A DNA stretch of 64,000 bases from Spirochaetaceae bacterium (GTDB taxonomy: Bacteria; Spirochaetota; Spirochaetia; Treponematales; Breznakiellaceae): the NCBI GenBank assembly GCA_031278215.1, contig JAITKV010000049.1, positions 1-64,000 of the forward strand, in the 5' to 3' direction. Shown here piece by piece: positions 25,670-36,004 of this stretch. The notes under the pieces were generated by a model. The model had not been told where the DNA came from, searched no databases, and saw only the letters and a list, made by a program, of their open reading frames with translations. Made by a program: the position numbers and the translations under genes. The first letter of the stretch is position 1, and every line of letters begins with the position of its first letter.

Positions 25670-26182
25670 ATGATGGAACCGAAAGCAGCGAAGATCAATA
25701 AGCTTAGCTTTTCCCTGGACCCGGCCAACGGGGCGCCGGTTTACCGGCAGATCATTCAGCAGATAGAATACGCCGTCCTTTCTAAACGGATACGCCCCGG
25801 AGACCGGCTTCCCACCATCCGGTCCCTGGCGGTGGAACTTAAGATCAATCCCAACACCATCGCCAAGGCCTACGGGGAACTGGAAATCCGGGGGATCCTG
25901 TCCACCCAGGTGGGAAGCGGGACCTATGTATCCGACAAGGGGCCCCTGCTGGAAAAAGAAGCCTCCGCCGCGGAGGGGCTCAACCGGAAAATCCAGGAAC
26001 TGCTGGGCCGTTTTGTGGAGGATATGAAGGCCCTGGGGGTGGACGGGGAAGAGCTTGTTGCCATTGTAAAAAATTACGGGAAGGGGACGCGGACGCCTTC
26101 GCCCTTGGGATCCCGGACCCTTCACCGGCGCCTTAACCTTAAAAGGAGGAACAAGACAGATGGACCTGATACGGCGAAATAG
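25670..26182 (+). CDS. GntR-family (YtrA subfamily) transcription regulator
   Basis: 170 residues. Winged helix at about 17-85: APVYRQIIQQIEYAVLSKRIRPGDRLPTIRSLAVELKINPNTIAKAYGELEIRGILSTQVGSGTYV, the standard GntR pattern. The effector domain is short, as in the YtrA subfamily. It overlaps the next gene by 23 bases, so the two form an operon; the slipin is the likely target together with itself. The ribosome site is weak. Confidence 0.88.
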   Translation: MMEPKAAKINKLSFSLDPANGAPVYRQIIQQIEYAVLSKRIRPGDRLPTIRSLAVELKINPNTIAKAYGELEIRGILSTQVGSGTYVSDKGPLLEKEASAAEGLNRKIQELLGRFVEDMKALGVDGEELVAIVKNYGKGTRTPSPLGSRTLHRRLNLKRRNKTDGPDTAK

Positions 26183-27131
26183 CCGGAATAAAATCCGGAA
26201 ACAAGCCCCGGCATCTCCCCCTTCACCGGGGAAGAAAGCCGACAGGATCGGGATAAAACTCCTGGCCCTGCTCTTTTGCGCGGCGGGGATCATTGCCGCC
26301 CCGGGCCTGCCCCGGTCCTGGCCCCTGGATCCCCCGGCGTTGACGGCCCTTTCTGCGGTTTTGGCCGCGGCGGTACTTTTTATCCCGTCGATCCGCAAGC
26401 TCGACGAATGGGACCGGGCCATCGTACTCCGGCTTGGCCGGTTCCACAAGGTAAAAGGACCGGGGCTCTTCTTCCTCGTTCCCTTGGCGGACCGGATCGT
26501 CCAAACCGTGGACCTCCGGATCCGGGTAACGGACTTTTCCGCCCAGGAAACCCTAACCCGGGATTCCGTTACCGTTACCGTGGACGCCCTCTGTTTCTGG
26601 CTGGTCTGGGATCCGGAAAAGGCTATCCTCGAGGTGGAGCAGTACCAGGAGGCCGTGGTGCTTTCCGCGAAGACCGCCCTGCGGAACGCCGTAAGCAGCC
26701 ACGATCTTTCCGTCTTTCTGGAACACGGGGAACTTATCCAAAAGCAGATTCAGGAAGAGGTAGACCGCAAAACCACCGAATGGGGCATTACCATCCAGCA
26801 CATTGAAATCACCGACATCCAGATCCCCGGGGGGCTCCAGGACTCCCTTTCCCGGCTGGCCCAAGCGGAACGGGAAAAGAAGGGCCGCATACTCCTGGCC
26901 GAGGCGGAAATTGAAATCGCCAAAAAGCTGGAAGAAGCGATCGGTATCTACGAAAAAAACGAGCCGGCCATGAGGCTTAAGATCCTTTCGATATTAAACG
27001 AGGGCCTTAAGGCGGGAAACTCCATGATGCTGGTCCCCAATTCCATTACCGAGGAACTGAAGGCAAAGGACATCTTCGGCCTGGAAGCGCTGGCGGAACT
27101 GCGGAAAAAGAAAAGCGAAGACCCCCGGTAG
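26160..27131 (+). CDS. Slipin/stomatin-like SPFH membrane protein
   Basis: 323 residues. Two hydrophobic segments (LLALLFCAAGIIAAPG, LTALSAVLAAAVLFIP), then the SPFH/band-7 domain beginning IRKLDEWDRAIVLRLGRFHKVKGPGLFFLVP. The C-terminal part is helical (REKKGRILLAEAEIEIAKKLEEA). AGGAGG precedes the ATG. SPFH proteins form large membrane rings or scaffolds and are often made with a partner NfeD protease; none is seen here. Co-transcribed with gntR. Confidence 0.9.
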   Translation: MDLIRRNSRNKIRKQAPASPPSPGKKADRIGIKLLALLFCAAGIIAAPGLPRSWPLDPPALTALSAVLAAAVLFIPSIRKLDEWDRAIVLRLGRFHKVKGPGLFFLVPLADRIVQTVDLRIRVTDFSAQETLTRDSVTVTVDALCFWLVWDPEKAILEVEQYQEAVVLSAKTALRNAVSSHDLSVFLEHGELIQKQIQEEVDRKTTEWGITIQHIEITDIQIPGGLQDSLSRLAQAEREKKGRILLAEAEIEIAKKLEEAIGIYEKNEPAMRLKILSILNEGLKAGNSMMLVPNSITEELKAKDIFGLEALAELRKKKSEDPR

Positions 27132-27181
27132 GGCCCGGCGTGCATATCCTTCCGCCCCGGCCCCCGGTCAACGGGCGGCCA

Positions 27182-27210
27182 TTGCTTAAATGCCGGCAAT
27201 GCGCTATGCT
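27182..27210 (+). promoter_or_regulatory. PFOR promoter
   Basis: TTGCTT (27182-27187), 17-bp spacer, TATGCT (27205-27210); leader of about 22 bases with AGAGGAAA before ATG 27240. Confidence 0.5.
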
Positions 27211-27239
27211 GTAAACATCCTAGTAAACAGAGGAAAATA

Positions 27240-30200
27240 ATGTCAGACAAAAAAATGGTTATGATCGACGGGAATACCGCCGCCGCGTATGTGGCCCATG
27301 CTCTTAGTGAAGTAATCGCCATATATCCGATCACGCCCTCCAGTCCCATGGGGGAAGTTTCAGACGAATTTTCCGCCCAGGGCAGAAAGAACCTTTGGGG
27401 AACCGTTCCAGAGGTGGTAGAAATGCAGTCCGAAGCAGGGGCCGCCGGGGCCGTGCACGGCGCCCTTACCACCGGGGCCCTGTCCACAACTTTTACCGCC
27501 TCCCAGGGGCTTTTGCTTATGATTCCCAATATGTATAAAATTGCCGGGGAGCTTACTTCCACGGTATTCCATATTGCCGCCCGGGCCCTGGCCACCAGTT
27601 CCCTTTCGATTTTTGGGGATCACCAGGATGTAATGGCGTGCCGTCAGACCGGCTGGGCCATGCTTGCCAGTAACAGCGTGCAAGAGGTAATGGACCTGGC
27701 GGTGATCGCCCACGCTTCTACCCTTCGCTCCCGGATACCCTTTCTCCATTTTTTTGACGGCTTTCGCACCAGTCACGAGCTTCAAAAGATCGAAGAAATT
27801 TCTTACGAAATTATGAAGCAGATGATCGACGATACCCTGGTTAGGGCCCACCGGGAACGGGGGCTTAGCCCGGAAAAACCCCTGATCCGGGGAACCGCCC
27901 AGAATCCCGATACCTATTTCCAGGGCCGGGAGGGGGTAAACAAGTATTATGACGCCGTTTCCGGCCTGGTTCAGGCAGAAATGGATAAATTTGCCAAACT
28001 TACCGGCCGGCAATACCGGCTCTTTGATTATTTTGGTTCCAAAGATGCGGAAAAGGTGATCGTCATCATGGGATCCGGGGCGGAAACCTGCGAAGAGACC
28101 GTGGAGTACTTGGAAAAAACCGGTGAAAAAGTGGGGGTCCTTAAGGTTAGGCTTTTCCGGCCCTTTGACGCCGCCGCCTTTGTAAAGGCCCTGCCCGCGA
28201 CGGTTAAGGCTATAGCGGTCCTGGACCGGACCAAAGATCCCGGCGCCCTGGGGGAGCCCCTGTACGAAGATATCCGGACCGCCCTGGGCGAAACCATGGC
28301 CGCCGGCGCCGCCCCCTTTACGGATTATCCCCTGGTGCTGGGGGGGCGCTATGGTCTTGGATCAAAGGAATTTACCCCCGCGATGGTTAAGGCGGTTTTC
28401 GAGAACCTTACGGGAAAGAAGATTGCCCGCTTTATGGTGGGGATTACGGACGATATACAGGGGAAAAGCCTGGCTTATGACGACTCCTTTGTTATTCCGG
28501 AAGAGCACATGAACGAGGCGATGTTCTACGGTCTTGGTTCGGACGGCACCGTGGGGGCCAATAAAAACTCCATTAAAATCATCGGGGACGCCAAGCCGGA
28601 ACTTAATGCCCAGGCGTATTTTTCCTACGACTCCAAAAAGTCCGGCGGATTTACCGTTTCCCATCTGCGGTTCGGAAAAAAGGCAATCCGCCGGCCCTAC
28701 CTTATTACCAAGGCGGACTTTCTGGCCTGTCATAAGTTTTCGTACATGGAAACCTTTGATATGCTGGCCAATATCAAGGAGGGGGGCACCTTTCTTCTTA
28801 ACAGCCCCTTTAGGGCCGCCGAAGTATGGAAGGAAATTCCCCTGGAAGCCCAAAAGCGGATTATCGACAAGAAGATCCGGTTCTTTGTCATCGACGCGGC
28901 GGAGATAGCCCGGAGCAGCGGCATGGGCAGCCGGATCAACACGGTTATGCAGGCCGCCTATTTTAAAATCTCCGGGGTCCTTCCCCAGGACGAAGCGGTT
29001 AAGTACATGAAGAAATTCATCGAAAAGTCTTACGGAAAAAAGGGCGCCGACGTGGTGGAAAAAAACTTCAAAACCGTGGATGCCGCGCTGAACGCCGTGG
29101 AAGAAGTAAAGTACCCCTCCTCTCCCGAAGGGGATCTGCACATGAAGAAACCCTTTGGGGGCGCGAAGGACAGTTGGATCCGGGAAGTGCTGGGAACCAT
29201 GTCTATCCAGGAAGGGGACAAGCTTCCGGTGTCGAAGATCCCCGCGGACGGAACCTTTCCTACCGCGACCACCCAGTACGAAAAGCGGGCCGTGGCGGAA
29301 CGGGTGCCCAGCTGGGATCCCGGGGTCTGCATCCAGTGCGGCCGGTGTTCCGCGGTATGTTCCCATGCGTGCATCAGGATGAAGTACCTAAACGCCGATG
29401 AAGCGGCCCGGGCGCCCAAGGGCTTTAAGACCGCGGAGATTAAACCAAAACCGGTAGAGAATAAGAAAGTAAGCCTTATCATCGCCGCGGAGGATTGTAT
29501 GGACTGCGGGCTTTGTATCGCCAACTGTCCGGTGTCCAAGGATTCTTCCAAACCCTGCGCCCTTTCCCTGGTATCCTACGCGGATGACCCGGTTTACCAT
29601 GCGGAACAGGCGGAGGCCTGGGATTATTTTCAGTCCCTGCCCGAAGTCCCCGCGGCGGAGCTTAACCTGGGTTCCTTTAAAGGACTGGCCTTTAAGCGGC
29701 CCCTCTTTGAATTTTCCGGGGCCTGCGGGGGCTGCGGCGAAACTCCCTACATAAAGCTAATTTCCCAGCTCTTTGGCGACCGGATTATCATAGCCAATGC
29801 CACGGGTTGTTCTTCCATTTACGGCGGCAACCTGCCCACCACCCCCTACGCCCAGCGGGCCGACGGCCGGGGGCCGGTGTGGTCCAACAGCCTGTTTGAG
29901 GACGCGGCGGAATTTGGCCTTGGCATGCGGCTGACCAGCGACAAACTGGCAATCCATGTCCGGGAAGTGGCGGCCCAGGCAAAAAATGAGGGTATCGCGG
30001 CGGCGCTTATCGATAAGCTTCTGTCCAATACCCAGGCCGACGACGCGGCCATAGAAGAACAGCGAAAGAATGTGGAGGAACTTAAGGGGACCCTAAAGAG
30101 CCAGGGAAGCCCCCTGGCCCAGATGCTCCTTTCTTTGGCGGATCATTTTATTAAACGGTCGGTGTGGATTCTTGGCGGCGACGGCTGGGGTTACGACATC

Positions 30201-30803
30201 GGCTACGGGGGGCTGGATCATGTCATTGCCTCGGGAAGGGATGTGAATATCCTTTGTATGGATACGGAGGTGTACTCCAATACCGGGGGCCAGATGAGCA
30301 AGGCCACCCCCATAGGGGCCATCGCCAAGTTTGCCGCCGCGGGCAAGGAGATCACCAAAAAAGATCTGGGCGCCATGGGGATAAGCTACGGCTATGTGTA
30401 TGTGGCCAAGATAGCCATGGGGGCCGATATTAACCAAACCATTAAAGCCGTCCGGGAAGCGGAAGCCTACGCGGGGCCCTCCCTTATTATTGCCTACAGC
30501 CATTGTATTAACCACGGCATTAACATGGCCCAGGGTATGGAACAGCAAAAGGCGGTGGTGGGCTGCGGCCTGTGGCCCCTTTACCGCTACGATCCCCGGC
30601 TTAAGGATCAGGGGAAGAACCCCTTCCTGCTTGATTCCCGGGAACCCTCCGTGGATCTGGAAGACTTTATGTACAAGGAAGTGCGCTTTAAGAGCCTTAA
30701 AGCCGCCAGCCCTGACCGGGCCGACGCCCTTTTGGCCAAAGCCAAGGCCCAGGCGGAACGGCTCTATAAGGAGTACAAGTACTTAGCCGAACGGCCCTTC
30801 TAG
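27240..30803 (+). CDS. nifJ: Pyruvate:ferredoxin (flavodoxin) oxidoreductase
   Basis: 1187-residue single-chain PFOR. Oxidises pyruvate to acetyl-CoA and CO2, reducing ferredoxin. N-terminal TPP half (YPITPSSPMGEVSDEF), transketolase-like and gamma parts, then a two-cluster ferredoxin domain (CIQCGRCSAVC and CMDCGLCIANCP, about 700-775). The C-terminal TPP-binding part has GDGWGYDIGYGGLDHV and NTGGQMSKATP. A third Cys-rich motif, FSGACGGCGETPY, contributes to the proximal cluster. Length is typical. Stand-alone gene with its own promoter; a tandem repeat follows. Key enzyme for fermentative acetate or H2 metabolism. Confidence 0.97.
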   Translation: MSDKKMVMIDGNTAAAYVAHALSEVIAIYPITPSSPMGEVSDEFSAQGRKNLWGTVPEVVEMQSEAGAAGAVHGALTTGALSTTFTASQGLLLMIPNMYKIAGELTSTVFHIAARALATSSLSIFGDHQDVMACRQTGWAMLASNSVQEVMDLAVIAHASTLRSRIPFLHFFDGFRTSHELQKIEEISYEIMKQMIDDTLVRAHRERGLSPEKPLIRGTAQNPDTYFQGREGVNKYYDAVSGLVQAEMDKFAKLTGRQYRLFDYFGSKDAEKVIVIMGSGAETCEETVEYLEKTGEKVGVLKVRLFRPFDAAAFVKALPATVKAIAVLDRTKDPGALGEPLYEDIRTALGETMAAGAAPFTDYPLVLGGRYGLGSKEFTPAMVKAVFENLTGKKIARFMVGITDDIQGKSLAYDDSFVIPEEHMNEAMFYGLGSDGTVGANKNSIKIIGDAKPELNAQAYFSYDSKKSGGFTVSHLRFGKKAIRRPYLITKADFLACHKFSYMETFDMLANIKEGGTFLLNSPFRAAEVWKEIPLEAQKRIIDKKIRFFVIDAAEIARSSGMGSRINTVMQAAYFKISGVLPQDEAVKYMKKFIEKSYGKKGADVVEKNFKTVDAALNAVEEVKYPSSPEGDLHMKKPFGGAKDSWIREVLGTMSIQEGDKLPVSKIPADGTFPTATTQYEKRAVAERVPSWDPGVCIQCGRCSAVCSHACIRMKYLNADEAARAPKGFKTAEIKPKPVENKKVSLIIAAEDCMDCGLCIANCPVSKDSSKPCALSLVSYADDPVYHAEQAEAWDYFQSLPEVPAAELNLGSFKGLAFKRPLFEFSGACGGCGETPYIKLISQLFGDRIIIANATGCSSIYGGNLPTTPYAQRADGRGPVWSNSLFEDAAEFGLGMRLTSDKLAIHVREVAAQAKNEGIAAALIDKLLSNTQADDAAIEEQRKNVEELKGTLKSQGSPLAQMLLSLADHFIKRSVWILGGDGWGYDIGYGGLDHVIASGRDVNILCMDTEVYSNTGGQMSKATPIGAIAKFAAAGKEITKKDLGAMGISYGYVYVAKIAMGADINQTIKAVREAEAYAGPSLIIAYSHCINHGINMAQGMEQQKAVVGCGLWPLYRYDPRLKDQGKNPFLLDSREPSVDLEDFMYKEVRFKSLKAASPDRADALLAKAKAQAERLYKEYKYLAERPF

Positions 30804-30824
30804 CAGCCTGTGGCGCTAAAGCGG

Positions 30825-30878
30825 CCTAGGTCGCTTTGGCGGCCTAGACCGCTTTGGCGGCCTAGACCGCTTTGGCGG
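30825..30878 (+). repeat. Three tandem 18-bp repeats after the PFOR gene
   Basis: CCTAGGTCGCTTTGGCGG (30825-30842), then CCTAGACCGCTTTGGCGG twice (30843-30860 and 30861-30878). Partial units flank it (GCGCTAAAGCGG before, TCTGGTGCGG after). The unit is nearly self-complementary across CTAAAGCGG/CCGCTTTGG, so it can fold into hairpins and may end the PFOR message. Confidence 0.85.
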
Positions 30879-30909
30879 TCTGGTGCGGAATTCCGGGCGC
30901 TTCGTGTAC

Positions 30910-30937
30910 TTGTAAAAATTCCGGGAACTGCTATACT
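30910..30937 (+). promoter_or_regulatory. Promoter giving a leaderless glycosyltransferase message
   Basis: TTGTAA (30910-30915), 16-bp spacer, TATACT (30932-30937), 7 bases, ATG 30945. It excludes in-frame starts further upstream, which lie in the repeat. Confidence 0.65.
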
Positions 30938-30944
30938 TGAGTTT

Positions 30945-32222
30945 ATGTACCTAACCCGATCTTCTAAAATTTGCAGAGTTGGTTTTGTTTCCACCCGTTT
31001 CCAGGGAGCCGACGGGGTCTCCATGGAAACCCGCAAATGGCAGCAGGTTTTAGAAAGAATGGGATACGACTGTTATTTTTTTTCCGGCCTTTCGGACTGG
31101 AAGCCGGACGGTTCCATGGTGGTGGATGAAGCTTTTTTTAACCATCCCCTGATCAAGGATATCCAGGATCGGTGTTTTGGAAGCAGGGTCCGGTCCGAGA
31201 GCCTTACCGGGGAAATCCAGGCGGTGCGCTTCCAGCTTAAACGGGCCCTGTATGAATTTGTAGAAACCTTTGGCATAGACCTCATCATTGCCGAAAATGC
31301 CCTGACCATACCCATGCATATACCACTGGGCCTGGCCATAACGGAATTGATTGCGGAAACAGGAATACCGGTCCTGGCCCATCACCACGACTTTGCCTGG
31401 GAACGGCAGCGGTTTGCCGTTAACTGCGTGGAAGATTATCTGTCCATGTCCTTTCCCCCCCGGCTGCATACCATTAACCATGTGGTAATTAACTCCGAGG
31501 CCCGGCAGAAACTTTCGTTCCGCTGCGGCCTTGCTTCTACAATTATTCCCAATGTGTTTGACTTTGATACGGAACCCCCGGTGTTGGATGATTACGGCCG
31601 GGGCCTCCGCGGGGATTTGGGAATCGCCGATGACGAGGTCCTGCTTCTTCAGCCCACCAGGATGATTGCCCGCAAGGGCATTGAGCACGCCATCGAGCTG
31701 GCAAGCCGGCTTAGGGACAAGGGGGTTAAGCTTCTTATCAGCCATCAGGAACGGGATGAGGGATCCGAGTATTTTCAGCGTACCATGGATTATGCGGAAC
31801 TTTTAGGGGTGGACGTGATCGTCCGGCCCGACATTATCGGCGCCGAACGGGGGATCTCCGAAACGGGACAAAAAAAATACAGCCTTTGGGACTGTTACCT
31901 TAATGCGGATTTTGTAAGTTACCCCTCAAGCTACGAAGGATTCGGCAATGCGTTTTTGGAGGCCCTGTGGTTCAGAAAGCCTATCCTGGTAAACCGGTAC
32001 TCGATTTTCCAACAGGACATTGAACCCCTGGACTTTGATGTGGTAGTTATGGACAACTACATTACCCCCGAGACGGTGGATACGGTAAGCGCCATTCTGG
32101 AAAACCCCGGAGCCGCAGAGGTAATGACCGCCAGGAATTTTGAAATTGGCAAACGATTCTTTTCGTACAAACTTTTAGAACAGCGGCTTCATCAGTGTTT
32201 TATGAATTATGGCCAACTGTAA
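30945..32222 (+). CDS. Family 4 glycosyltransferase
   Basis: 425 residues, GT-B fold. N-terminal acceptor domain (VGFVSTRFQGADGVSMETRKW), then the donor domain with LLLQPTRMIARKGIEHAIELA and the retaining-enzyme E-x7-E motif in YPSSYEGFGNAFLEALWFRKP. Hydrophilic, cytoplasmic. It heads a run of five plus-strand genes leading into signalling genes. The sugar donor and acceptor cannot be read from the sequence; a role in envelope glycolipid or solute glycoside synthesis is likely. Confidence 0.87.
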   Translation: MYLTRSSKICRVGFVSTRFQGADGVSMETRKWQQVLERMGYDCYFFSGLSDWKPDGSMVVDEAFFNHPLIKDIQDRCFGSRVRSESLTGEIQAVRFQLKRALYEFVETFGIDLIIAENALTIPMHIPLGLAITELIAETGIPVLAHHHDFAWERQRFAVNCVEDYLSMSFPPRLHTINHVVINSEARQKLSFRCGLASTIIPNVFDFDTEPPVLDDYGRGLRGDLGIADDEVLLLQPTRMIARKGIEHAIELASRLRDKGVKLLISHQERDEGSEYFQRTMDYAELLGVDVIVRPDIIGAERGISETGQKKYSLWDCYLNADFVSYPSSYEGFGNAFLEALWFRKPILVNRYSIFQQDIEPLDFDVVVMDNYITPETVDTVSAILENPGAAEVMTARNFEIGKRFFSYKLLEQRLHQCFMNYGQL

Positions 32223-32253
32223 ACGAGGGTAAGATAAAAAACAGGAAGGAGCG

Positions 32254-33429
32254 ATGATAAAGGTTTTTACCGCCCATACAAATGAAATTGATGATGAAGA
32301 AAAAGCCCTGGGGGAAATTTTAGAGCAGTTGGACCCTTCGCGGCTGCTTCGCCATTCATTGGGCCTGTTGTACTATCATCCCGATTTTTCCGGAACCGGG
32401 ATTATGAAAAAACTTTACGAGCGTTTAAAATTTCCCGTGGTGGGGGGAACCACTTCGATCTCCACCGTTCCGGGGGTTACGGCGTTTATTAACCTAACCA
32501 TTACGGTTCTTACCAGCGAGGACTGCGCCTTTACCGCCGTTGCCAGTGAACCCCTGGGGGAAGATCCCTTCCAGCCCCTGGAAAAGATCTGTAAAACTAT
32601 CCTCCGCGAAAACCCCGAAGGCATGGACAGGCCCGAAATGTTTTACATTGTTACCCCCTATTTAAAGACCATTCCAGGGGATGAGTATATCGCGGCCCTG
32701 GACGCCACCAGCGGCGGGGTTCCGATTTTTGGCCTAAGCGTGTTTACCGACGATGTGGAAAGCCGAAATATTAGAACCTATTTTAACGGCCAGGAATATG
32801 CCGATGTTTTTATCCTGGCGGCTTTTTGGGGAAACCTCAAACCCCGGTTTTTTCGTTCCACTATTCCGGAAGAACGGATGCTCAGCTACCGGGCGGTTAT
32901 TACGGATTCCTACAAAAACCGGGTTAGAAGGATCAACGGCATCCCCGCGTTACAGTACCTGGAAACCACCGGTCTATCCAGGGACGGCAAATTACTGGGT
33001 ATCTCATCTTTCCCCATTGTCCTCCATTCCGGGGATAATTCCCGGCTGATTAGGACTATTTACAGGGCCGAAGAAGGGGAATTGTTATGCAGCGGCGCCA
33101 TGCCTATCCACGCGTCCTTGGGAATTTCCTTTTGCGACAGGGACTTTGTTATAATCTCCGCGGCAAAAACCGCGAAGGAAACCATAGAGTGCCTGGCCGC
33201 CGCTCCCGAAGCTCCCGGCAGTATTGCCCTGGCTGTTTCCTGCGCCGCCCGGGGCTGGACCCTGGGGACCGAGTTTTTTTCCGAAATCCGGGAATTGACC
33301 GCGCAGTTTAAAGATAATTTGCCCTACCAGTTTGTCTACTCCGTCGGGGAATTCTGCCCTGTGCCGGATAAAAATCAAAGGTGCGGTAATTACTTTCTTA
33401 ATTATTCCCTGTGCATTTGTATTCTATGA
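32254..33429 (+). CDS. FIST-domain sensory protein
   Basis: 391 residues with FIST N (about 20-215; [24 protein letters not shown]) and FIST C (about 225-375) domains. FIST proteins are presumed small-ligand sensors linked to signal transduction. AGGAAGGAG precedes the ATG. Its TGA overlaps the ATG of the hybrid kinase (ATGA at 33426), so the two are made together. It may detect the ligand and control the kinase, which itself has no recognisable external sensor. Confidence 0.88.
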   Translation: MIKVFTAHTNEIDDEEKALGEILEQLDPSRLLRHSLGLLYYHPDFSGTGIMKKLYERLKFPVVGGTTSISTVPGVTAFINLTITVLTSEDCAFTAVASEPLGEDPFQPLEKICKTILRENPEGMDRPEMFYIVTPYLKTIPGDEYIAALDATSGGVPIFGLSVFTDDVESRNIRTYFNGQEYADVFILAAFWGNLKPRFFRSTIPEERMLSYRAVITDSYKNRVRRINGIPALQYLETTGLSRDGKLLGISSFPIVLHSGDNSRLIRTIYRAEEGELLCSGAMPIHASLGISFCDRDFVIISAAKTAKETIECLAAAPEAPGSIALAVSCAARGWTLGTEFFSEIRELTAQFKDNLPYQFVYSVGEFCPVPDKNQRCGNYFLNYSLCICIL

Positions 33430-35867
33430 GCGAAGAAAAAGAGCCGGCAAAGCTGGAATTAAAAATACGGGAACTGGAACGAAAGCTGCAGGCCCTTTCT
33501 AATAATGCGATACTTTCGGAACGGGCTTTCCAGGCTCAGCTTCGCTTCTTGAACGTTTTGCATAGCGAAAAGGTCCGGCAGGAACGGTTTCTTTATATGC
33601 TGCTGGAAAACAACATCAACATTATTCTGCTTCTGGACAAAGATAAGTGCATAAATTACTGTACCGTGGCGCTGCTGGACAAATTCAATATCCCCCATTT
33701 TGACATGATCCGGAATAAGCCCCTGATTGGGGTAATTAAACAATACGGGGGCGCGGCAAACTTTTCGCGGCTCCTGCGGATCATGGGGGAGTACAAAGAT
33801 ACCCGGGAGCCGGCGGGAATAGAATTGCCGCTGCAAATCCCCTCCCAGAACGAGGTGCGGAATTACACCATCCAGATTATCCCCGCCATCGAAGGGGCCA
33901 GTTTGGAAGGGTATACAATCCTGGCCTATGACACCACCGAAATTATCCGGGCCAAAGAAATGGCCGAAAAGGCCAACAGCGCAAAAAGCCGTTTTCTTGC
34001 CACCATGAGCCATGAAATCCGCACCCCCCTGAATACGATCATCGGTATAAGCGATCTGGTTCTGCGGGAACAGGTAAACCCCCGGGTGGCCGAATACCTT
34101 ATGGATATCAGACAGGCCGGCCATAACCTGCTGACAATTATTAACGATGTCCTGGATTTTTCAAAAATTGAATCCGGAAATATCCAGGTTGTGGAATTTC
34201 CCTATGAATTCAGCTTTCTAATAAACGATATAATAAACGTTATGCGGATCTACATCCATGACAAGCCGATCCGGATTCTGCTGGAAATAGGTTCTAAAAT
34301 TCCCCGGGCGCTTTTTGGAGATGAAGTAAAAATCCGGCAGATACTTTTTAATCTAATTAGCAATGCCGTTAAATACACCAACTCGGGTTTTGTAAAAATC
34401 CGGATTACCGATAAAAGGGATGTGGAGACCCTGGAGCTTCTTATAGAAGTAAGCGACAGCGGTATCGGCATCAAGGAGGAAGACATGAACATCCTCTTTG
34501 ACGCCTTTGTCCGCCTGGACATGAAACGGAACATCGGCATAGAAGGAAGCGGCCTTGGGCTTTCCATTACCTACGGCTACTGCAAGGCCATGGGGGGGAC
34601 TATTGCGGTAGAAAGCGAATACCAGCGGGGTTCAACTTTTACGGTTACTATTCCCCAGCATATTGTGGACCCTAACCCCACGGTAAGCTTCGAGGCAAAG
34701 GGTAAAAAAGCCCTTTTTTATTGTCCGGATCCGCTGCTGGCCTCTTCCTTTGGCTGGACCTTGGAAGATCTGGGCCTGGAGGCGGCTTCGGCGGCAAATG
34801 AAGAAGATCTGCTGCTGCAGTTTGAAGGCGGCCAATGGGACTATGTGTTCTTTCCCGGAAAATTGGCCGGGTTGTTTAGCCGCGGTCTTGCCGCCCATCC
34901 GTCGATTGCAACGGTACCGGTTCTGCTGGAAGAACAAGCCCTCTTGTCCGGGGAAAAAGCAGGGGCCCGGGAATGGAACGGCTTAGCCATAAGCCCCCCC
35001 TATTATGCCGGGACCATAGTTAATACCATTCAAGGAAAGCGGGTAAGCCCTACGCTGAACCGGCAGATCCCCTTTATTTGCCCGGACTTTAGGGTCCTGG
35101 TGGTGGACGATCTGGCTATCAACTTAAAAATTACCCAGGGCCTGCTTGCCCCCTACCGGATGCAGATTACCCTTTGCGGCGACGGCCGGGAAGCCCTGGA
35201 ACTGGTTCGAAAAAGCAGCTTTGATCTGATCCTGATGGATCACATGATGCCGGGTATGGACGGCGTTGAAACCACCAGGGAAATCCGGGCCATGGAAGGG
35301 GGCAAATACAAGAATGTGCCCATTATAGCCATGACCGCCAATGCGGTGGCGGGGATCCGGGAGCAATTTTTAGAAATGGGCTTTTCCGACTATTATACCA
35401 AACCCCTGGAAATCCACCGGATCAACGCCCTGATGGAAAAATGGACCCCCCGGGGGCTCCGGCAGCAGATAGAAGAGGAACAGGAAGAGATTCTGAACCT
35501 GAAGGTGGAAGGGCTGGACGAATATCAGGGCCTTGCCAATTGCTCAAATTCCAAAGAAGAATACCATGCGCTGCTTAAGCTTTACTGCATCGACACGGAA
35601 AACCGCCTGCGGATCCTGGGTAAACTGGCGGCGGATCCCGGCCAGGAAGGGGACCCCGCGATCCCGGGGATTTTGCGGATCCTTAAAAACGCCTCGCGGG
35701 TTGTGGGGGCCCCGTCCTTGGCCGCGGCCGCGGAGGGCCTGGAAAGCGCCGCGGGAACAGGAAAAATCCTCCGGTCCGAGCTGTTCCATTTTATTGGGAA
35801 CCTGGACGCCTTTAGGGAAACGATTCTGTCCCGGCTGCCCCCGGATGTTTTCCAGGGCCTTACATAG
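33426..35867 (+). CDS. Hybrid histidine kinase with receiver and degenerate HPt domain
   Basis: 813 residues from ATG 33426 (overlapping the FIST stop). Order: coiled coil (5-60), PAS-like domain (60-180), dimerisation domain with phospho-His in [11 protein letters not shown] (about 195), HATPase (about 295-410; [14 protein letters not shown]), a receiver-like region without the Asp (about 430-540), and a true receiver (about 555-680; [11 protein letters not shown], Asp in [12 protein letters not shown]). The C-terminal domain aligns with HPt ([24 protein letters not shown]) but has Arg where the phospho-His should be. No membrane helix, so cytoplasmic. The next gene encodes an intact HPt. 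Confidence 0.92.
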   Translation: MSEEKEPAKLELKIRELERKLQALSNNAILSERAFQAQLRFLNVLHSEKVRQERFLYMLLENNINIILLLDKDKCINYCTVALLDKFNIPHFDMIRNKPLIGVIKQYGGAANFSRLLRIMGEYKDTREPAGIELPLQIPSQNEVRNYTIQIIPAIEGASLEGYTILAYDTTEIIRAKEMAEKANSAKSRFLATMSHEIRTPLNTIIGISDLVLREQVNPRVAEYLMDIRQAGHNLLTIINDVLDFSKIESGNIQVVEFPYEFSFLINDIINVMRIYIHDKPIRILLEIGSKIPRALFGDEVKIRQILFNLISNAVKYTNSGFVKIRITDKRDVETLELLIEVSDSGIGIKEEDMNILFDAFVRLDMKRNIGIEGSGLGLSITYGYCKAMGGTIAVESEYQRGSTFTVTIPQHIVDPNPTVSFEAKGKKALFYCPDPLLASSFGWTLEDLGLEAASAANEEDLLLQFEGGQWDYVFFPGKLAGLFSRGLAAHPSIATVPVLLEEQALLSGEKAGAREWNGLAISPPYYAGTIVNTIQGKRVSPTLNRQIPFICPDFRVLVVDDLAINLKITQGLLAPYRMQITLCGDGREALELVRKSSFDLILMDHMMPGMDGVETTREIRAMEGGKYKNVPIIAMTANAVAGIREQFLEMGFSDYYTKPLEIHRINALMEKWTPRGLRQQIEEEQEEILNLKVEGLDEYQGLANCSNSKEEYHALLKLYCIDTENRLRILGKLAADPGQEGDPAIPGILRILKNASRVVGAPSLAAAAEGLESAAGTGKILRSELFHFIGNLDAFRETILSRLPPDVFQGLT

Positions 35868-35959
35868 GGGAGCCTCCGGAAACCCCGGCGGGCCGGAGCT
35901 TTCGGTTGCGGCCGCCGGACAAATTGCTGTTTCTTTAGCCCGGATGCCTCTGCCATGAC

Positions 35960-35988
35960 TGGACGAATAAGACGCCCTCTACTATACT
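35960..35988 (+). promoter_or_regulatory. Promoter of the HPt gene
   Basis: TGGACG (35960-35965), 17-bp spacer, TATACT (35983-35988), then GGGGG near the ATG at 36005. The HPt/HD-GYP pair can thus be made independently of the kinase. Confidence 0.5.
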
Positions 35989-36004
35989 AAGTTATTGGGG
36001 GTTT

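Noticed and set aside
25511-26449. N-terminal extension of the ParC frame (about 310 residues)
   Set aside because: It lies antisense to the clear GntR gene and start of the slipin gene, has no family similarity, and is upstream of a good promoter ending at 25525.
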